A stretch of 13,096 nt of DNA from Holophaga sp. (lineage in GTDB: Bacteria; Acidobacteriota; Holophagae; Holophagales; Holophagaceae): assembly GCA_031292735.1 (NCBI GenBank), contig JARLGP010000212.1, positions 1 through 13,096 on the forward strand. Direction: 5' to 3'. How positions within the stretch are numbered: position 1 is the first letter of the stretch; each line of letters opens with the position of its first letter. The notes under the pieces were generated by a model, which worked only from the letters and a program-made list of their open reading frames with translations, made no database searches and was not told where the DNA came from. Positions 11,704-13,096 of this stretch are shown in pieces. A program made the translations under genes and the position numbers.

Positions 11704-12725
11704 GGCCGCTCCGTCACGGGGGCGAGCTCATGGGTGAGCCAGCAGGAGACGCTGTGGGTGTCGGTGAGCCGGACCGGCTCGGGCCGGTGCATGGCGCAGA
11801 CCTTCATGGCGTGCGGGCAGCGGGGGGTGAACGGGCAGCCCGGGGGCGGCGCGATGAGATCCGGCGGGCTCCCGGGGATGGGTACCAGGCGGCGGTGCTC
11901 GGCCCCCGAACTGTCGGGGATCGACCGGAGCAGGCCCCAGGTGTAGGGGTGGGCGGCCCGGTAGAAGATCTCCCGGGTGGTGCCTTCCTCCACGATGGTG
12001 CCGCCGTAGAGCACGATGACCCGGTTGCACATGGCCGCCACCACCCCCAGGTTGTGGGTGATCAGGATGATCGAGGTGTCCAGCCGCTCCTTCACGTGGG
12101 TGAGCAGGTCGAGGATCTGGGCCTGGATGGTCACGTCCAGGGCGGTGGTGGGCTCGTCGGCGATGAGCAGGCTGGGCTCGCACACCAGGGCCATGGCGAT
12201 CATCACCCGCTGGCGCAGCCCGCCCGAGAGCTGGTGGGGATAGCAGCGGTAGCGGGCCTCCGGCTCGGGGATGCCCACGAGGCGGAACATCTCCAGGGTC
12301 TGGCGCCGGGCTTCGGCGCGGCCCACCGGGCGGTGCAGCAGGATGGCCTCCCGCACTTGGCGGCCCACCGTGTACACCGGGTTCAGGGCGGTCATGGGCT
12401 CCTGGAAGATCATGGCGATCTGGTCGCCCCTCAGGGCGCACAGGGCGTTCCGGTCCAGGCGCGCCAGGTCCCGGCCCTGGAACTGGATCCGCCCGGCGAC
12501 GATGCGCCCGGTGGCGGGCAGCAGGCCCAGGATGGACAGGGCGGTGACGGTCTTGCCGCAGCCGGACTCGCCCAGCAGGCCCAGGATCTCCCCCGGGCGG
12601 ATGGCCACGCTCACGCCGCTCATGGCCGGGACCGCCCCGTCAGCGGTGAAGAACGAGGTGCTCACCGATTCCAGGGCGAGCAGGACCTCGCCATCGGGCG
12701 TGGGGGAGGCGGCGGGCGTCGTCAT
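11700..12725 (-). CDS. dppD: Peptide ABC transporter ATP-binding protein (DppD/OppD type)
   Basis: This is the first ATPase of the same importer, pairing with the downstream ATPase to drive uptake of dipeptides or short oligopeptides. The 341-residue protein has Walker A GESGCGKT (52-59), Q-loop [14 protein letters not shown] (103-116), signature LSGGLRQR (166-173), Walker B LLIADEP (186-192), TTALD and H224 in LITHNLGVV. The Asn after the switch His, where Asp is more common, is typical of many DppD proteins. The C-terminal extension [20 protein letters not shown] has C297, C303, C310 and C328 with the same C-X5-C-X6-C-X17-C spacing as its partner. Its start overlaps the permease stop by 4 bp, and its stop overlaps the next ATPase start by 4 bp. 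Substrate-binding and first permease genes lie outside the window. Confidence 0.88.
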   Translation of the reverse strand: MTTPAASPTPDGEVLLALESVSTSFFTADGAVPAMSGVSVAIRPGEILGLLGESGCGKTVTALSILGLLPATGRIVAGRIQFQGRDLARLDRNALCALRGDQIAMIFQEPMTALNPVYTVGRQVREAILLHRPVGRAEARRQTLEMFRLVGIPEPEARYRCYPHQLSGGLRQRVMIAMALVCEPSLLIADEPTTALDVTIQAQILDLLTHVKERLDTSIILITHNLGVVAAMCNRVIVLYGGTIVEEGTTREIFYRAAHPYTWGLLRSIPDSSGAEHRRLVPIPGSPPDLIAPPPGCPFTPRCPHAMKVCAMHRPEPVRLTDTHSVSCWLTHELAPVTERP

Positions 12726-13096
12726 GGCTTCATGTGCGGGTCGAGGGCGTCGCGCAGGCCGTCGCCCATGAAGTTGAAGGCCAGCACGGTCACCAGGATG
12801 AACACGCCCGGGCTGATGGCGATCCAGGGGGCGGAGAACAGGAACTCCTTGCCGCTGGTGACGATCAGCCCCCAGCTGGGGGTGGGCGGCTGGGCCCCGA
12901 TGCCCAGGAAGCTGAGGGTGGCCTCGGACAGGATGGCCCGGGGGATGCCCAAAGTGAACAGGACGATGAGGGCCGGAAGGCAGTTGGGCAGGATGTGGCG
13001 CACCATGATCACCCGGTTGCGCACCCCCACCGCCCGGGCCGCCTCCACGAACTCCTTCTCCCGCAGGGCCAGCACCTGGGAGCGCACCACCCGGGC
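12722..13096 (-). CDS. dppC: Peptide ABC transporter permease (DppC/OppC type), partial
   Basis: The frame runs off the right edge of the window, so only the C-terminal 124 residues are present of a protein usually near 300. The EAA loop that docks on the ATPase is clear: EFVEAARAVGVRNRVIMVRHILPN. The sequence continues SEATLSFLGIGAQPPTPSWG, a hallmark of the DppC/OppC family, and ends in a final membrane segment and the motif NFMGDGLRDALDP. At least three membrane helices are visible. The gene overlaps the first ATPase by 4 bp (ATGA), which confirms a translationally coupled operon. The other permease and the binding protein should lie upstream, beyond the edge. The N-terminus and start codon cannot be seen. 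Confidence 0.88.
   Translation of the reverse strand, partial: ARVVRSQVLALREKEFVEAARAVGVRNRVIMVRHILPNCLPALIVLFTLGIPRAILSEATLSFLGIGAQPPTPSWGLIVTSGKEFLFSAPWIAISPGVFILVTVLAFNFMGDGLRDALDPHMKP

Overview
The window is GC-rich, gene-dense bacterial DNA with short intergenic gaps. An ExbB-ExbD-TonB cassette implies a Gram-negative cell with an outer membrane. A MenA homologue implies menaquinone, and a flagellin behind a near-perfect sigma-54 promoter implies motility. The mix (group-2 ExbB, small sigma-54 flagellin, menaquinone, small secreted beta-rich protein, very high GC) would fit a Holophagae-type acidobacterium (Geothrix/Holophaga relatives) or a similar deep Gram-negative lineage. This is an inference from gene content only and I hold it loosely.

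Layout. Positions 1-87 are the C-terminal end of an unidentified + strand gene, followed by a hairpin. Positions 203-1829 hold a compact + strand exbB-exbD-tonB operon behind an AT-rich promoter that overlaps an AT-rich palindrome. A leftward Rrf2-type regulator (1887-2324) is divergent from a rightward ThDP-dependent acetolactate-synthase-like enzyme (2611-4167), and a remnant of an AraC-type regulator (about 4196-4318) follows it. A small exported protein (4445-4825) converges on a hybrid membrane histidine kinase (7160 to 4830, leftward). The kinase is divergent from a DapA-family aldolase/lyase (7263-8162). The 313 bp gap that follows holds a large GC hairpin, a small hairpin with a T-rich tail and a sigma-54 promoter, all ahead of flagellin (8476-9246). 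Then come leftward menA (10152 to 9277), a rightward unknown 117-residue protein (10384-10737) and the leftward end of a dipeptide/oligopeptide ABC transporter operon (permease C-terminus, then two ATPases, 13096 to 10741).

How the genes fit together. ExbB, ExbD and TonB form one proton-motive-force-driven machine that energises outer-membrane receptors encoded elsewhere. The dpp/opp genes overlap by 4 bp at each junction and make one peptide importer. Rrf2 with the ThDP enzyme, and the kinase with the DapA-family enzyme, are divergent pairs whose regulatory links are plausible but unproven. The rest looks like a patchwork of short transcription units. I did not find a convincing undescribed multi-gene system. 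The most useful leads are the sigma-54 flagellin region, the regulator remnant, the Gly-linker TonB, the matched cysteine motifs in both ABC ATPases and the unknown 117-residue protein.
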